DNA of 64,000 nt, from positions 7,378,001 through 7,442,000 of the forward strand of contig NZ_CP108046.1 in the NCBI RefSeq assembly GCF_041435115.1, written 5' to 3'. Origin of the DNA: Streptomyces sp. NBC_00289. GTDB taxonomy: Bacteria; Actinomycetota; Actinomycetes; Streptomycetales; Streptomycetaceae. This document shows positions 54,688 through 63,606 of this stretch, one piece after another (position 1 is the first letter of the stretch; each line of letters opens with the position of its first letter). The position numbers and the translations under genes are program-made. The notes beneath the pieces are model-generated. The model had not been told where the DNA came from, made no database searches, and saw nothing but the letters and a program-made list of their open reading frames with translations.

Positions 54688-55380
54688 TCAGAGGAAGGCG
54701 ACCGAGCACGGTGGTCCACGGCGTCCCAGGGAGTGGACGAGGATCCGGTCGCGGACGGCGGTCGTACGACGGCCGGGACGCGCGGGCCGCCGTACGGCCG
54801 GAGCCCGCCGGACCGTCACGGCGGCGACCGCCAGCAGCAGCGGCCGGAAGGTGGTGGCGGCCGTCGCGCGCAGGACCTGGGCCAGCGCGCGCTCGCCGCG
54901 GCGCAGCCAGGCGGCCGCGAGGAGCCCCACGCACAGGTGCGCGCCCAGCAGCAGCCAGGCGGTGGCCGGATCGGCGTGCGCCAGCAGGGCCGGGAGCCGA
55001 TCGGTGTCGGTTCCGGTCACCCGGGCCAGCGGGCTGCCCACGCCGGTGCCGCCGCCGCACAGCAGGTCGAAGCCGACGGAGCGCAGCGGGCCGGCGACCG
55101 GGCCGCCCGCCCGGCCGTAGCAGACGTGCTGGCCGGTGGTGAAGACCGTGTCGGCGGCCAGCTCCAGCGGTATCAGCAGGGCGGCGATCCGCCCGAAGCC
55201 GCGCTCGCGGCCGGCGAGGGCGTACGCGACGCCGAACACGGCGACGGTGATCGCCGCCACCGTGTTCAGCGGCAGGGGGGCCCGGGACAGCAGCACGTGC
55301 GACGCGGTGCTGAGGGTCACGACGAATGCCGTGAACAGCGCCGCGCGTACGGCTCTGAGGTGGGTCCCGGATATGTCCAT
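54688..55380 (-). CDS. Uncharacterised polytopic membrane protein
   Basis: 230 residues with about five hydrophobic segments (AALFTAFVVTLSTASHVLLS; AAITVAVFGVAYALAG; IAALLIPLELAADTVFTTGQHVCYG; AWLLLGAHLCVGLLAAAWL; FRPLLLAVAAVTVRR). The C-terminal tail is rich in Arg, Pro and Gly. It contains a loop with CGGGTGVGSPLARVTGTDTDRLPALLAHAD. The gene ends 76 nt before the DsbA-like start in the same direction, so the two may be cotranscribed. No family name comes to mind; metal or thiol trafficking is possible but unsupported. Confidence 0.7.
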   Translation of the reverse strand: MDISGTHLRAVRAALFTAFVVTLSTASHVLLSRAPLPLNTVAAITVAVFGVAYALAGRERGFGRIAALLIPLELAADTVFTTGQHVCYGRAGGPVAGPLRSVGFDLLCGGGTGVGSPLARVTGTDTDRLPALLAHADPATAWLLLGAHLCVGLLAAAWLRRGERALAQVLRATAATTFRPLLLAVAAVTVRRAPAVRRPARPGRRTTAVRDRILVHSLGRRGPPCSVAFL

Positions 55381-55447
55381 AGCGGAGGAGAGTGTGTCAC
55401 GTGCTCCTGTAGGGGACCCCTAAAGGGACCCTGTGAGCGGCGGTCGG

Positions 55448-56773
55448 TTACAGACCCGGACTCCGTCCGTTGCGGAAGAGGTCCACGAACACCTGGTGGT
55501 CGGCCCGCGCGCGGGCGCCGTAACTGTGCGCGAAGTCCACCAGCAGGCCCGCCAGACCGTCCTCGTCGGCCGCGATCGCCGCGTCGATGGCCCGCTCGGT
55601 GGAGAAGGGCACCAGGGACTCGCCGGAGGTGTCGTCCGCCGCCGCGTGCATGGTGGCCGTGGCCCGGCCCAGGTCGGCGACGACGCCCGCGATCTCCTCC
55701 GGGTCGTCGATGTCGCCCCAGTCCAGGTCGACGGCGTACGGCGAGACCTCGGCGACCAGCTGGCCGGTACCGCCGAGCTCGGTCCAGCCCAGCCACGGGT
55801 CCGCGTGCTGCTGGAGGGCACGCTGCGAGATCACCGTGCGGTGGCCCTCGTGCTGGAAGTAGTCGCGGATCGCCGAGTCGGTGATGTGGCGGGAGACGGC
55901 CGGGGTCTGGGCCTGCTTGATGTAGATCACGACGTCGTTCTCCAGGGCGTCGCTGTGGCCCTCGAGCAGGATGTTGTAGGACGGCAGACCGGCCGAGCCG
56001 ATGCCGATGCCCCGGCGGCCGACCACGTCCTTCACGCGGTAGGAGTCCGGGCGGGCCAGCGAGGTCTCGGGCAGTGTCTCCAGGTAGCCGTCGAAGGCGG
56101 CGAGCACCTTGTAGCGGGTGGCCGCGTCCAGCTCGATGGAGCCGCCGCCGGGCGCGAAGCGGCGCTCGAAGTCGCGGATCTCGGTCATCGAGTCGAGCAG
56201 TCCGAAGCGGGTCAGCGAGCGGGCGTCGCGCAGCGCGTCCAGGAGCGGGCCCTGGGCGGTGTCCAGGGTGAAGGGCGGGACCTCGTCGCTCTTGGCGCCG
56301 GTGGCCAGGGCGTGGATCCGCTCGCGGTACGCGCCCGCGTACACCTCCACCAGCTCGGTGATCTGGTCGTCGCCGAGCGCCTTCGCGTACCCGATGAGGG
56401 CGATCGACGCGGAGAACCGCTTGAGGTCCCAGGTGAAGGGGCCGACGTACGCCTCGTCGAAGTCGTTGACGTTGAAGATCAGCCGGCCGTTGGCGTCCAT
56501 GTACGTGCCGAAGTTCTCGGCGTGCAGGTCGCCGTGGATCCACACGCGCGAGGTGCGCTCGTCGAGGTACGGTCCGCCACGCTTCTCCGCGTCGAGGTCG
56601 TGGTAGAAGAGGCAGGCCGTGCCGCGGTAGAAGGCGAACGCCGAGGCCGCCATCTTGCGGAACTTCACCCGGAACGCTGCCGGATCGGCGGCCAGGAGCT
56701 CGCCGAAGGCGGTGTCGAAGACGGCGAGGATCTCCTCGCCGCGGTGCTCGTCGTTGAGCTGCGGGACCGACAT
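55448..56773 (-). CDS. DUF2252-domain protein
   Basis: 441 residues from the ATG at 56773 with a strong RBS (CCAGGAGG); the open frame runs on upstream without support. The family motifs FYRGTACLFYHDL, WIHGDLHAENFGTYMDANGRLIFNVNDFDEAYVGPFTWDLKRF and VVGRRGIGIGSAGLPSYNILLEG are clear. The HGDxHxxN and FDxND-like residues resemble aminoglycoside-phosphotransferase/protein-kinase catalytic loops, suggesting an atypical small-molecule kinase. Its substrate is not known. It is transcribed divergently from dnaE. Confidence 0.9.
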   Translation of the reverse strand: MSVPQLNDEHRGEEILAVFDTAFGELLAADPAAFRVKFRKMAASAFAFYRGTACLFYHDLDAEKRGGPYLDERTSRVWIHGDLHAENFGTYMDANGRLIFNVNDFDEAYVGPFTWDLKRFSASIALIGYAKALGDDQITELVEVYAGAYRERIHALATGAKSDEVPPFTLDTAQGPLLDALRDARSLTRFGLLDSMTEIRDFERRFAPGGGSIELDAATRYKVLAAFDGYLETLPETSLARPDSYRVKDVVGRRGIGIGSAGLPSYNILLEGHSDALENDVVIYIKQAQTPAVSRHITDSAIRDYFQHEGHRTVISQRALQQHADPWLGWTELGGTGQLVAEVSPYAVDLDWGDIDDPEEIAGVVADLGRATATMHAAADDTSGESLVPFSTERAIDAAIAADEDGLAGLLVDFAHSYGARARADHQVFVDLFRNGRSPGL

Positions 56774-57044
56774 CGCTGGGTGCCTCCTGGTACGGGGGTG
56801 GTGCGTGACGTGTGGGACAGCTGTGGCGTCCGGACGGACGGGCCTCCGTCCCCTTCCAACGCGTGAAGGTATGCGGGAGTGCCCACCCCGTCGCCCGGCC
56901 GCCACCGCCCCTCATCGGGGCGCTGCGCGTCACAGTATCCGTCTCGGGTGTCAGTCCCGAGGCATAGACTTCGACGCTGTCCGCCAGACTGTCCGCAGCC
57001 CGTCGGACATCCGTCGATGCCTGTTCGCCCTGGAGGCCGCCGCC

Positions 57045-60000
57045 GTGTCAAAGCCGCCGTTCACGCACCTGCATGTCCACACCCAGTACTCGCTGCTGGA
57101 CGGTGCCGCGCGGCTGAAGGACATGTTCAACGCGTGCAACGAGATGGGCATGACGCACATCGCCATGTCCGACCACGGCAACCTCCACGGGGCGTACGAC
57201 TTCTTCCACACCGCGAAGAAGGCCGGCGTCACGCCGATCATCGGGATCGAGGCCTACGTCGCCCCCGAGTCCCGGCGCAACAAGCGCAAGATCCAGTGGG
57301 GTCAGCCGCACCAGAAGCGGGACGACGTCTCCGGTTCCGGCGGTTACACCCACAAGACGATCTGGGCGTCGAACAGGACGGGCCTGCACAACCTCTTCCG
57401 GCTCTCCTCCGACGCGTACGCCGAGGGCTGGCTGCAGAAGTGGCCCCGGATGGACAAGGAGACCATCTCCCAGTGGTCCGAGGGGCTCATCGCCTCCACC
57501 GGCTGCCCCTCCGGCGAGCTCCAGACCCGGCTGCGTCTCGGCCAGTACGACGAGGCCCTGAAGGCGGCCGCCGAGTACCAGGACATCTTCGGCAAGGACC
57601 GGTACTTCCTGGAACTGATGGACCACGGCATCGAGATCGAGCGGCGGGTCCGTGACGGCCTCCTCGACATCGGCAAGAAGCTCGGCATCCCCCCGCTCGT
57701 CACCAACGACTCGCACTACACGTACGCGCACGAGTCCGCCGCCCACGACGCCCTGCTGTGCATCCAGACCGGCAAGAACATCTCCGACCCGGACCGCTTC
57801 CGTTTCGACGGCACCGGCTACTACCTGAAGTCGACCGACGAGATGTACGCCATCGACTCCTCGGACGCCTGGCAGGAGGGTTGCGCCAACACCCTCCTGG
57901 TGGCCGAGCAGATCGACACCTCGGGCATGTTCGAGGCGAAGAACCTCATGCCCAAGTTCGACATCCCCGAGGGCTTCACCGAGGTCACCTGGTTCCAGGA
58001 GGAGGTCCGCCGCGGTATGGAGCGCCGCTTCCCCGGCGGCGTCCCCGACGACCGGCAGAAGCAGGCCGAGTACGAGATGGACGTCATCATCCAGATGGGG
58101 TTCCCGGGCTACTTCCTCGTGGTCGCCGACTTCATCATGTGGGCCAAGAAGCAGGGCATCGCGGTGGGCCCCGGCCGTGGTTCCGCGGCCGGCTCGATCG
58201 TCGCCTACGCGATGGGCATCACCGACCTCGACCCGATCCCGCACGGTCTGATCTTCGAGCGGTTCCTCAACCCCGAGCGCGTCTCCATGCCCGACGTCGA
58301 CATCGACTTCGACGAGCGTCGGCGCGTCGAGGTGATCAGGTACGTGACCGAGAAGTACGGGGCCGACAAGGTCGCCATGATCGGCACGTACGGCAAGATC
58401 AAGGCGAAGAACGCCATCAAGGACTCCGCGCGCGTGCTGGGCTACCCGTACGCGATGGGCGACCGCCTCACCAAGGCGATGCCCGCCGACGTCCTGGGCA
58501 AGGGCATCGATCTGAGCGGCATCACCGATCCCGCGCACCCGCGGTACAGCGAGGCCGGCGAGATCCGCGCGATGTACGAGAACGAGCCGGACGTGAAGAA
58601 GGTCATCGACACCGCCAAGGGCGTCGAGGGCCTGGTCCGGCAGATGGGTGTGCACGCGGCCGGCGTGATCATGTCCAGCGAGCCCATCGTCGACCACGCC
58701 CCCATCTGGGTCCGGCACACCGACGGCGTGACGATCACGCAGTGGGACTACCCCCAGTGCGAGTCGCTCGGCCTGCTGAAGATGGACTTCCTGGGCCTGC
58801 GCAACCTCACGATCATGGACGACGCCATCAAGATGGTGAAGGCCAACAAGGGCATCGACCTGGAGATGCTCTCGCTCCCGCTGGACGACCCCAAGACCTT
58901 CGAACTGCTCTGCCGTGGTGAGACCCTCGGTGTCTTCCAGTTCGACGGCGGCCCGATGCGCTCGCTGCTGCGCCAGATGCAGCCCGACAACTTCGAGGAC
59001 ATCTCCGCCGTCTCGGCCCTCTACCGGCCGGGCCCGATGGGCATGAACTCGCACATCAACTACGCGGAGCGCAAGAACGGCCGCCAGGAGATCACGCCGA
59101 TCCACAAGGAGCTGGAGGAGCCGCTCCAGGAGGTCCTGGCCGTCACCTACGGCCTGATCGTCTACCAGGAGCAGGTGCAGAAGGCCGCCCAGATCATCGC
59201 CGGCTACTCGCTCGGCGAGGCCGACATCCTGCGCCGTGTGATGGGCAAGAAGAAGCCCGAGGAACTGGCGAAGAACTTCGTCCTCTTCCAGGCGGGCGCC
59301 CGGAAGAACGGCTACAGCGACGAGGCGATCCAGGCCCTGTGGGACGTGCTGGTCCCGTTCGCCGGCTACGCCTTCAACAAGGCCCACTCCGCCGCGTACG
59401 GACTCGTCTCGTACTGGACCGGGTACCTCAAGGCGAACTATCCCGCCGAGTACATGGCCGCGCTGCTGACCTCGGTCAAGGACGACAAGGACAAGTCCGC
59501 GGTCTACCTCAACGAGTGCCGGCGCATGCGCATCAAGGTGCTCCCGCCGAACGTCAACGAGTCGGAGCAGAACTTCGCCGCGCAGGGCGACGACGTGATC
59601 CTCTTCGGGCTGTCCGCCGTCCGCAACGTCGGTACGAACGTGGTCGAGTCGATCATCCGCAGCCGCAAGGCCAAGGGGAAGTACGCCTCCTTCCCCGACT
59701 ACCTCGACAAGGTCGAGGCGGTCGCCTGCAACAAGCGCACCACGGAATCGCTCATCAAGGCGGGCGCGTTCGACACCATGGGGCACACCCGCAAGGGCCT
59801 CACCGCGCACTTCGAGCCGATGATCGACAACGTGGTGGCGGTCAAGCGCAAGGAGGCCGAGGGGCAGTTCGACCTCTTCGGCGGCATGGGCGACGAGGAG
59901 ACCAGCGAGCCCGGCTTCGGACTCGACGTCGAGTTCACGACCGACGAGTGGGAGAAGACCTATCTGCTCGCCCAGGAGCGGGAGATGCTCGGTCTGTACG

Positions 60001-60584
60001 TCTCCGACCATCCGCTCTTCGGTCTGGAGCACGTGCTCTCCGACAAGGCCGACGCGGGCATCGCCCAGCTCACCGGCGGTGAGCACGCGGACGGCGCGGT
60101 CGTCACCATCGGCGGCATCATCTCGGGCCTCCAGCGCAAGATGACCAAGCAGGGCAACGCCTGGGCGATCGCCACCGTCGAGGACCTCGCGGGTTCCATC
60201 GAGTGCATGTTCTTCCCCGCGACCTACCAGCTCGTGTCGACGCAACTCGTCGAGGACGCCGTCGTGTTCGTCAAGGGCCGGCTGGACAAGCGCGAGGACG
60301 TGCCGCGGCTCGTCGCGATGGAGCTCCAGGTCCCGGACCTGTCGAACGCGGGCACCAACGCGCCCGTGATCCTCAGCATTCCGGCCACCAGGGTCACCCC
60401 GCCGATGGTCAGCCGCCTCGGCGAGATCCTCAGCCACCACCGGGGAGACAGCGAGGTACGGATCAAACTCCAGGGGCCGACCAAGACGACGGTGCTGCGT
60501 CTGGACCGGCACCGGGTGAAGCCGGACCCGGCCCTCTTCGGCGACCTGAAGGTACTGCTCGGACCGTCCTGCCTGGCCGGCTGA
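57045..60584 (+). CDS. dnaE: DNA polymerase III alpha subunit DnaE
   Basis: 1179 residues, the DnaE1 length, from a GTG with GGAGG 9 nt upstream; the frame is open 390 nt further up. PHP domain: THLHVHTQYSLLDGAARLKDM with HxH metal ligands, as in proofreading-active actinobacterial DnaE1. Polymerase palm: PGRGSAAGSIVAYAMGITDLDP and the catalytic aspartates in SMPDVDIDFDERRR. Then FNKAHSAAYGLVSYWTGYLKANYPAEYMAALL and a C-terminal OB domain (VVTIGGIISGLQRKMTKQGNAWAIATVEDLAGSIECMFFP). It is the replicative polymerase. The gene stands alone with its own terminator. Confidence 0.98.
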   Translation: MSKPPFTHLHVHTQYSLLDGAARLKDMFNACNEMGMTHIAMSDHGNLHGAYDFFHTAKKAGVTPIIGIEAYVAPESRRNKRKIQWGQPHQKRDDVSGSGGYTHKTIWASNRTGLHNLFRLSSDAYAEGWLQKWPRMDKETISQWSEGLIASTGCPSGELQTRLRLGQYDEALKAAAEYQDIFGKDRYFLELMDHGIEIERRVRDGLLDIGKKLGIPPLVTNDSHYTYAHESAAHDALLCIQTGKNISDPDRFRFDGTGYYLKSTDEMYAIDSSDAWQEGCANTLLVAEQIDTSGMFEAKNLMPKFDIPEGFTEVTWFQEEVRRGMERRFPGGVPDDRQKQAEYEMDVIIQMGFPGYFLVVADFIMWAKKQGIAVGPGRGSAAGSIVAYAMGITDLDPIPHGLIFERFLNPERVSMPDVDIDFDERRRVEVIRYVTEKYGADKVAMIGTYGKIKAKNAIKDSARVLGYPYAMGDRLTKAMPADVLGKGIDLSGITDPAHPRYSEAGEIRAMYENEPDVKKVIDTAKGVEGLVRQMGVHAAGVIMSSEPIVDHAPIWVRHTDGVTITQWDYPQCESLGLLKMDFLGLRNLTIMDDAIKMVKANKGIDLEMLSLPLDDPKTFELLCRGETLGVFQFDGGPMRSLLRQMQPDNFEDISAVSALYRPGPMGMNSHINYAERKNGRQEITPIHKELEEPLQEVLAVTYGLIVYQEQVQKAAQIIAGYSLGEADILRRVMGKKKPEELAKNFVLFQAGARKNGYSDEAIQALWDVLVPFAGYAFNKAHSAAYGLVSYWTGYLKANYPAEYMAALLTSVKDDKDKSAVYLNECRRMRIKVLPPNVNESEQNFAAQGDDVILFGLSAVRNVGTNVVESIIRSRKAKGKYASFPDYLDKVEAVACNKRTTESLIKAGAFDTMGHTRKGLTAHFEPMIDNVVAVKRKEAEGQFDLFGGMGDEETSEPGFGLDVEFTTDEWEKTYLLAQEREMLGLYVSDHPLFGLEHVLSDKADAGIAQLTGGEHADGAVVTIGGIISGLQRKMTKQGNAWAIATVEDLAGSIECMFFPATYQLVSTQLVEDAVVFVKGRLDKREDVPRLVAMELQVPDLSNAGTNAPVILSIPATRVTPPMVSRLGEILSHHRGDSEVRIKLQGPTKTTVLRLDRHRVKPDPALFGDLKVLLGPSCLAG

Positions 60585-60597
60585 GCGGCAGACGCGC

Positions 60598-60633
60598 GTG
60601 AGGGGCGCACCCGGCGTCGGGTGCGCCCCTCGC
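60598..60633 (+). terminator. Terminator hairpin of dnaE
   Basis: GAGGGGCGCACCCG (60600-60613) pairs with CGGGTGCGCCCCTC (60618-60631), loop GCGT; flanking bases extend it weakly. It begins 15 nt after the dnaE stop. No U tract. Confidence 0.75.
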
Positions 60634-60712
60634 TTGTGCCTGGGCTTCAACGGCCCATATGCAGTTGTCAGTTGTGCGGTGACGCAGTCAACGGTCACCT
60701 AAGGCGAGTGAG

Positions 60713-60819
60713 TCGAAGGGGCGCGCCGTTGTCGGGAGCCCGAACGCGCGGAGGCCCGAAGGGTCGAGCACGATCGGGCTCCCGACAACGGCTCCGGCGC
60801 CCCGGAGGCGAACCGAGCC
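60713..60819. repeat. Structured intergenic repeat, copy B (dnaE downstream)
   Basis: Second copy of the element before ftsQ (34755-34860), same orientation. A perfect 17-bp inverted repeat, CCGTTGTCGGGAGCCCG (60726-60742) and CGGGCTCCCGACAACGG (60775-60791), encloses the conserved GCGCGGAGGCCCGAA core with its small GGCCC/GGGTC hairpin. Outer GGGGCGC pairs with GCGCCCC. It lies 129 nt after dnaE and 14 nt beyond the stop of the minus-strand 54-aa gene, so here it may act as a terminator or mRNA 3' end. Confidence 0.8.
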
Positions 60820-60833
60820 CCATGAGGGGAGCG

Positions 60834-60998
60834 TCAGTTGTGGCCGAAGCGCTTCTCGCGCCCCTTGCGGGCCATGTCGCCCGGCGTCGCCTGCGTGGCG
60901 CGGTGCTCGGCCTGCGTCTCCAGCGAGGACTGCGGGCTCTCCTGCTGACCACGCTCGGACTGCGGCTGTCTGCGTTCGCGGTTCTTGTTCTTGGCCAT
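60834..60998 (-). CDS. 54-residue basic hydrophilic protein
   Basis: Minus-strand ORF, MAKNKNRERRQPQSERGQQE to the end RKGREKRFGHN, with an excellent RBS (CAGGAGGCAG, 7 nt before the ATG) and a stop at 60834. It is rich in Arg, Lys, Gln, Glu and Ser with no hydrophobic core, hence probably disordered, perhaps nucleic-acid binding. Similar small proteins beginning MAKNKNR are common in Streptomyces, as I recall. Its transcript would run into repeat copy B. Function unknown. Confidence 0.75.
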   Translation of the reverse strand: MAKNKNRERRQPQSERGQQESPQSSLETQAEHRATQATPGDMARKGREKRFGHN

Positions 60999-61222
60999 GG
61001 GGATCTGCCTCCTGTTGGGGGTCTAGGGGCCAGGGCCGCGACCAGACTCACATAGGCTGACAAGGAGCGCATTTCGGATAATTACCGTGTGTGACAGGGA
61101 ATGTCGGGGAGCGATCCCCCGAAACGCCACGCCGAAGATCGAGTTCGGACCGTTAACCCCCGCGCTGTCGGGCAGACTCGAAGCAAGCCCGAAGCAAACC
61201 TCCCGGAAAGAGGGTGGATCGC

Positions 61223-62443
61223 GTGGACCGCTGCATCGTCCTGGTGGACGCCGGGTATCTGCTGGGGGCCGCCGCCAGTCTCCTCGCCGGGGAACCCTCC
61301 CGGTCACGGATCACCGTCGACCACCCCGCCCTGATCCAGGGGCTGCGCGAGCGCGCCGAGTCCGACACGGAGCGGCCCCTGCTGCGCATCTACTGGTTCG
61401 ACGGGGCACCCGACCGCGTTCCGCAGCCCGAGCACCGCAGGCTGCGCGTGATGCCCCGGGTCACCGTCCGGCTCGGCGCACTGACCCGCAGCGACGGCCG
61501 CTGGGCGCAGAAGGGCGTGGACGCCGCGATGCACGCCGAGCTGACCGAACTGGCCCGCAACCGTGCCTGCTCCGACATCGTCCTGGTGACCGGCGACGGA
61601 GACCTGCTGCCGGGCATGATGGCCGCCAAGGAGCACGGCGTCGCCGTACATCTGTGGGCCGTGCAGGCGGCCGACGGGGACTACAACCAGTCCGAGGACC
61701 TGGTCGCCGAGGCCGACGAGCGGCGCGTCCTGGACCGTACGTGGATCACCAAGGCGGTACGGGCCAAGGACTTCGGCGGGATCTGCGCGCCGTCGCCCGT
61801 GCCACGGCCCGAGATCGCCGCGATCCTGTCCGCGCCGCTGCCCGAGTCCGGGCTCACCACGGCGCCCGAGCGGCAGGCCGAGGAGGTCGAGCACCCGTCC
61901 GCCGGCGCCGCCTCCGAGAACGGCGCGCCGGAACGCGTTCCCGCGGCCAAGGGCGTACCGACCCCGAAGGACCTCGCCGCGCTGCGGCCCCCCGGCGTCC
62001 AGCCCGCCCCGCCGCAACCCGCGTCCGCCACCCTGCGCTGGTCCTCCGACAAGGGCTGGGTCGACCGCCCCGGTGTCGCCGAGCCCGCCGAGGTCGCCTC
62101 GATGCCGACGCTGGCCCAGCTGACCACGGCCGAGCAGCGCTGGGCGGACCGCGAGGAGGACATCACCACCGTCGGCGGCGACCCGTTCGAGGTGGGGCAG
62201 GTCTTCGCCCGGCGGTGGATGGAGCGGCTGGGGGACCAGGTCCACGTGCAGAAACTGTCCGGGATGTACCCGCGGGTCCCGCACCGGATCGACGGCGAGC
62301 TGCTGCGGTACGCGGCCCGGTTCGGACTGCTCGCGCACAAGGACGACCAGATCGACGAGCACGACCGGTACGCGATCCGGGCCGGATTCTGGCGGGAGAT
62401 CGACGTGCGGACGGCGGCGGAGCACGCACCTGTCGGCGAGTGA
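61223..62443 (+). CDS. NYN-domain (PIN-like nuclease) protein
   Basis: 406 residues from the GTG at 61223, which has AAGAGGG 8 nt upstream; a GTG 9 nt earlier overlaps that RBS. The NYN domain (about residues 1-185) has acidic residues in CIVLVDAGYLLG, QKGVDAAMHAEL and DIVLVTGDGDLLPGMMAAKEHG, the expected metal-binding positions. A Pro/Ala-rich linker (about 205-285) leads to a C-terminal helical domain (FEVGQVFARRWMERLGDQVHVQKLSGMYPRVPHRIDGELLRYAARF) that looks like an RNA-binding winged helix of OST-HTH type, a tentative call. An RNA-processing role is likely but unproven. Confidence 0.85.
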   Translation: MDRCIVLVDAGYLLGAAASLLAGEPSRSRITVDHPALIQGLRERAESDTERPLLRIYWFDGAPDRVPQPEHRRLRVMPRVTVRLGALTRSDGRWAQKGVDAAMHAELTELARNRACSDIVLVTGDGDLLPGMMAAKEHGVAVHLWAVQAADGDYNQSEDLVAEADERRVLDRTWITKAVRAKDFGGICAPSPVPRPEIAAILSAPLPESGLTTAPERQAEEVEHPSAGAASENGAPERVPAAKGVPTPKDLAALRPPGVQPAPPQPASATLRWSSDKGWVDRPGVAEPAEVASMPTLAQLTTAEQRWADREEDITTVGGDPFEVGQVFARRWMERLGDQVHVQKLSGMYPRVPHRIDGELLRYAARFGLLAHKDDQIDEHDRYAIRAGFWREIDVRTAAEHAPVGE

Positions 62444-62521
62444 GATCTGTGCCGCCGGATTCACCGTTATGGACCGACCCGGGAGCGGGCGGGCGTTCCG
62501 GACCCCGTAGTCTCGGTTCTT

Positions 62522-63538
62522 GTGAGTACGCGCGCGGCACAGGCACTTCGGCACGGCGGCGATGTCGTGTGCGCGGTGCGCGGGCTGACCAAGACCTATC
62601 CGGCGGTGCGCGGCCGGCGCGGCACTCCGGCGACACCCGAGGTACGGGCCACCGACGACGTACGGCTGGACATCCGCCGCGGTGAGATCTTCGGGCTGCT
62701 CGGACCGAACGGCGCCGGCAAGTCCACCCTGGTACGGCAGCTGACCGGGCTGATGCGGCCCGACCGGGGCAGCGTCGAGATCCTCGGGCACGACATCGTG
62801 CGCCATCCGGAGCGGGCCGCACGCATCCTCGCCTACCTGGGGCAGGAGTCGACCGCCCTCGACGAGCTGACCGTGTCCCTGGCCGCCGAGACGACCGGAC
62901 GGCTGCGCGGCCTGGACGTGCGCGCGGCACGGGCCGAGCGGGACGCCGTCCTGGACGAGCTGGGGCTCACGCCGATCGCCGGGCGTCCGCTGAACAAGCT
63001 GTCCGGCGGGCAGCGGCGGCTCGCGTGTCTCGCCGCGGCGCTCGTGGGGGAGCGGCCGCTGCTGGTCCTCGACGAGCCGACCACCGCCATGGACCCGGTG
63101 GCCCGGCGGGCCGTGTGGTCCGCCGTCGACCGCCGCCGGGCCGAGCACGGGACGACCGTCCTGCTGGTCACGCACAACGTCATCGAGGCCGAGACGGTCC
63201 TGGACCGGGTCGCCGTCCTCGACCAGGGACGGGTGATCGCCTGCGACACCCCCTCCGGGCTCAAGGAGCAGGTCGCCGGGGAGGTGCGGGTCGACCTCGT
63301 GTGGCGCGAGACGGCCCCGCTGCACGTCCCCGAGGTCGCCGCGTTGCACGAGCGGGCCGTCGAGTCCGGGCGCCGCTGGACGCTGCGGCTGGCCCCGGAG
63401 GAGGCGCGCGCGGTCGTCGCCACCGTCACCGGCGGGGCCGCCTTCGCCGCGCTGGACGACTTCACGCTGGCCACGCCGAGCCTGGAGGACGTGTACCTGG
63501 CGCTCGGCGGGAACCCGAAAGGGCTGGTGAAGGCATGA
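62522..63538 (+). CDS. ABC transporter ATP-binding protein (CcmA/drug-exporter type)
   Basis: 338 residues from a GTG. All motifs are canonical: Walker A LLGPNGAGKSTLVRQLTG, Q-loop ILAYLGQEST, signature KLSGGQRRLACLAAAL, Walker B LLVLDEPTTAMDPVARRAVW, H-loop LLVTHNVIEAE. A C-terminal accessory region (residues about 230-338) is like the DUF4162 tail of antibiotic-type ABC-2 exporters. The permease gene follows, separated by a 23-codon ORF that overlaps both. Substrate unknown. Confidence 0.95.
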   Translation: MSTRAAQALRHGGDVVCAVRGLTKTYPAVRGRRGTPATPEVRATDDVRLDIRRGEIFGLLGPNGAGKSTLVRQLTGLMRPDRGSVEILGHDIVRHPERAARILAYLGQESTALDELTVSLAAETTGRLRGLDVRAARAERDAVLDELGLTPIAGRPLNKLSGGQRRLACLAAALVGERPLLVLDEPTTAMDPVARRAVWSAVDRRRAEHGTTVLLVTHNVIEAETVLDRVAVLDQGRVIACDTPSGLKEQVAGEVRVDLVWRETAPLHVPEVAALHERAVESGRRWTLRLAPEEARAVVATVTGGAAFAALDDFTLATPSLEDVYLALGGNPKGLVKA

Positions 63539-63606
63539 GCACGCGGGCCGTCGGATCCGTAAGGGACAAGGCGACTGCCAACGCGAGGAGGAGCAGCGCG
63601 ACGTGA
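63535..63606 (+). CDS. 23-codon micro-ORF linking ABC ATPase and permease genes
   Basis: ATG overlaps the ATPase stop (ATGA at 63535-63538) and its stop overlaps the permease GTG (GTGA at 63603-63606). It encodes MSTRAVGSVRDKATANARRS plus SAT, basic and without a hydrophobic core. GGTGAAGG precedes the ATG, and GAGGAGG inside it serves the permease. The exact tiling suggests a translational coupler instead of a functional peptide, or possibly an N-terminal part lost from the permease frame. Translation is plausible but unproven. Confidence 0.45.
   Translation: MSTRAVGSVRDKATANARRSSAT

Noticed and set aside
57048..60698. 1216-codon open frame antisense to dnaE
   Set aside because: High-GC codon bias keeps the opposite frame open; the plus-strand DnaE has every expected motif, and the antisense translation has no recognisable domain.
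60621..61055. Plus-strand 144-codon ORF across repeat copy B
   Set aside because: It translates a structured repeat and the antisense of the better-supported 54-aa gene.
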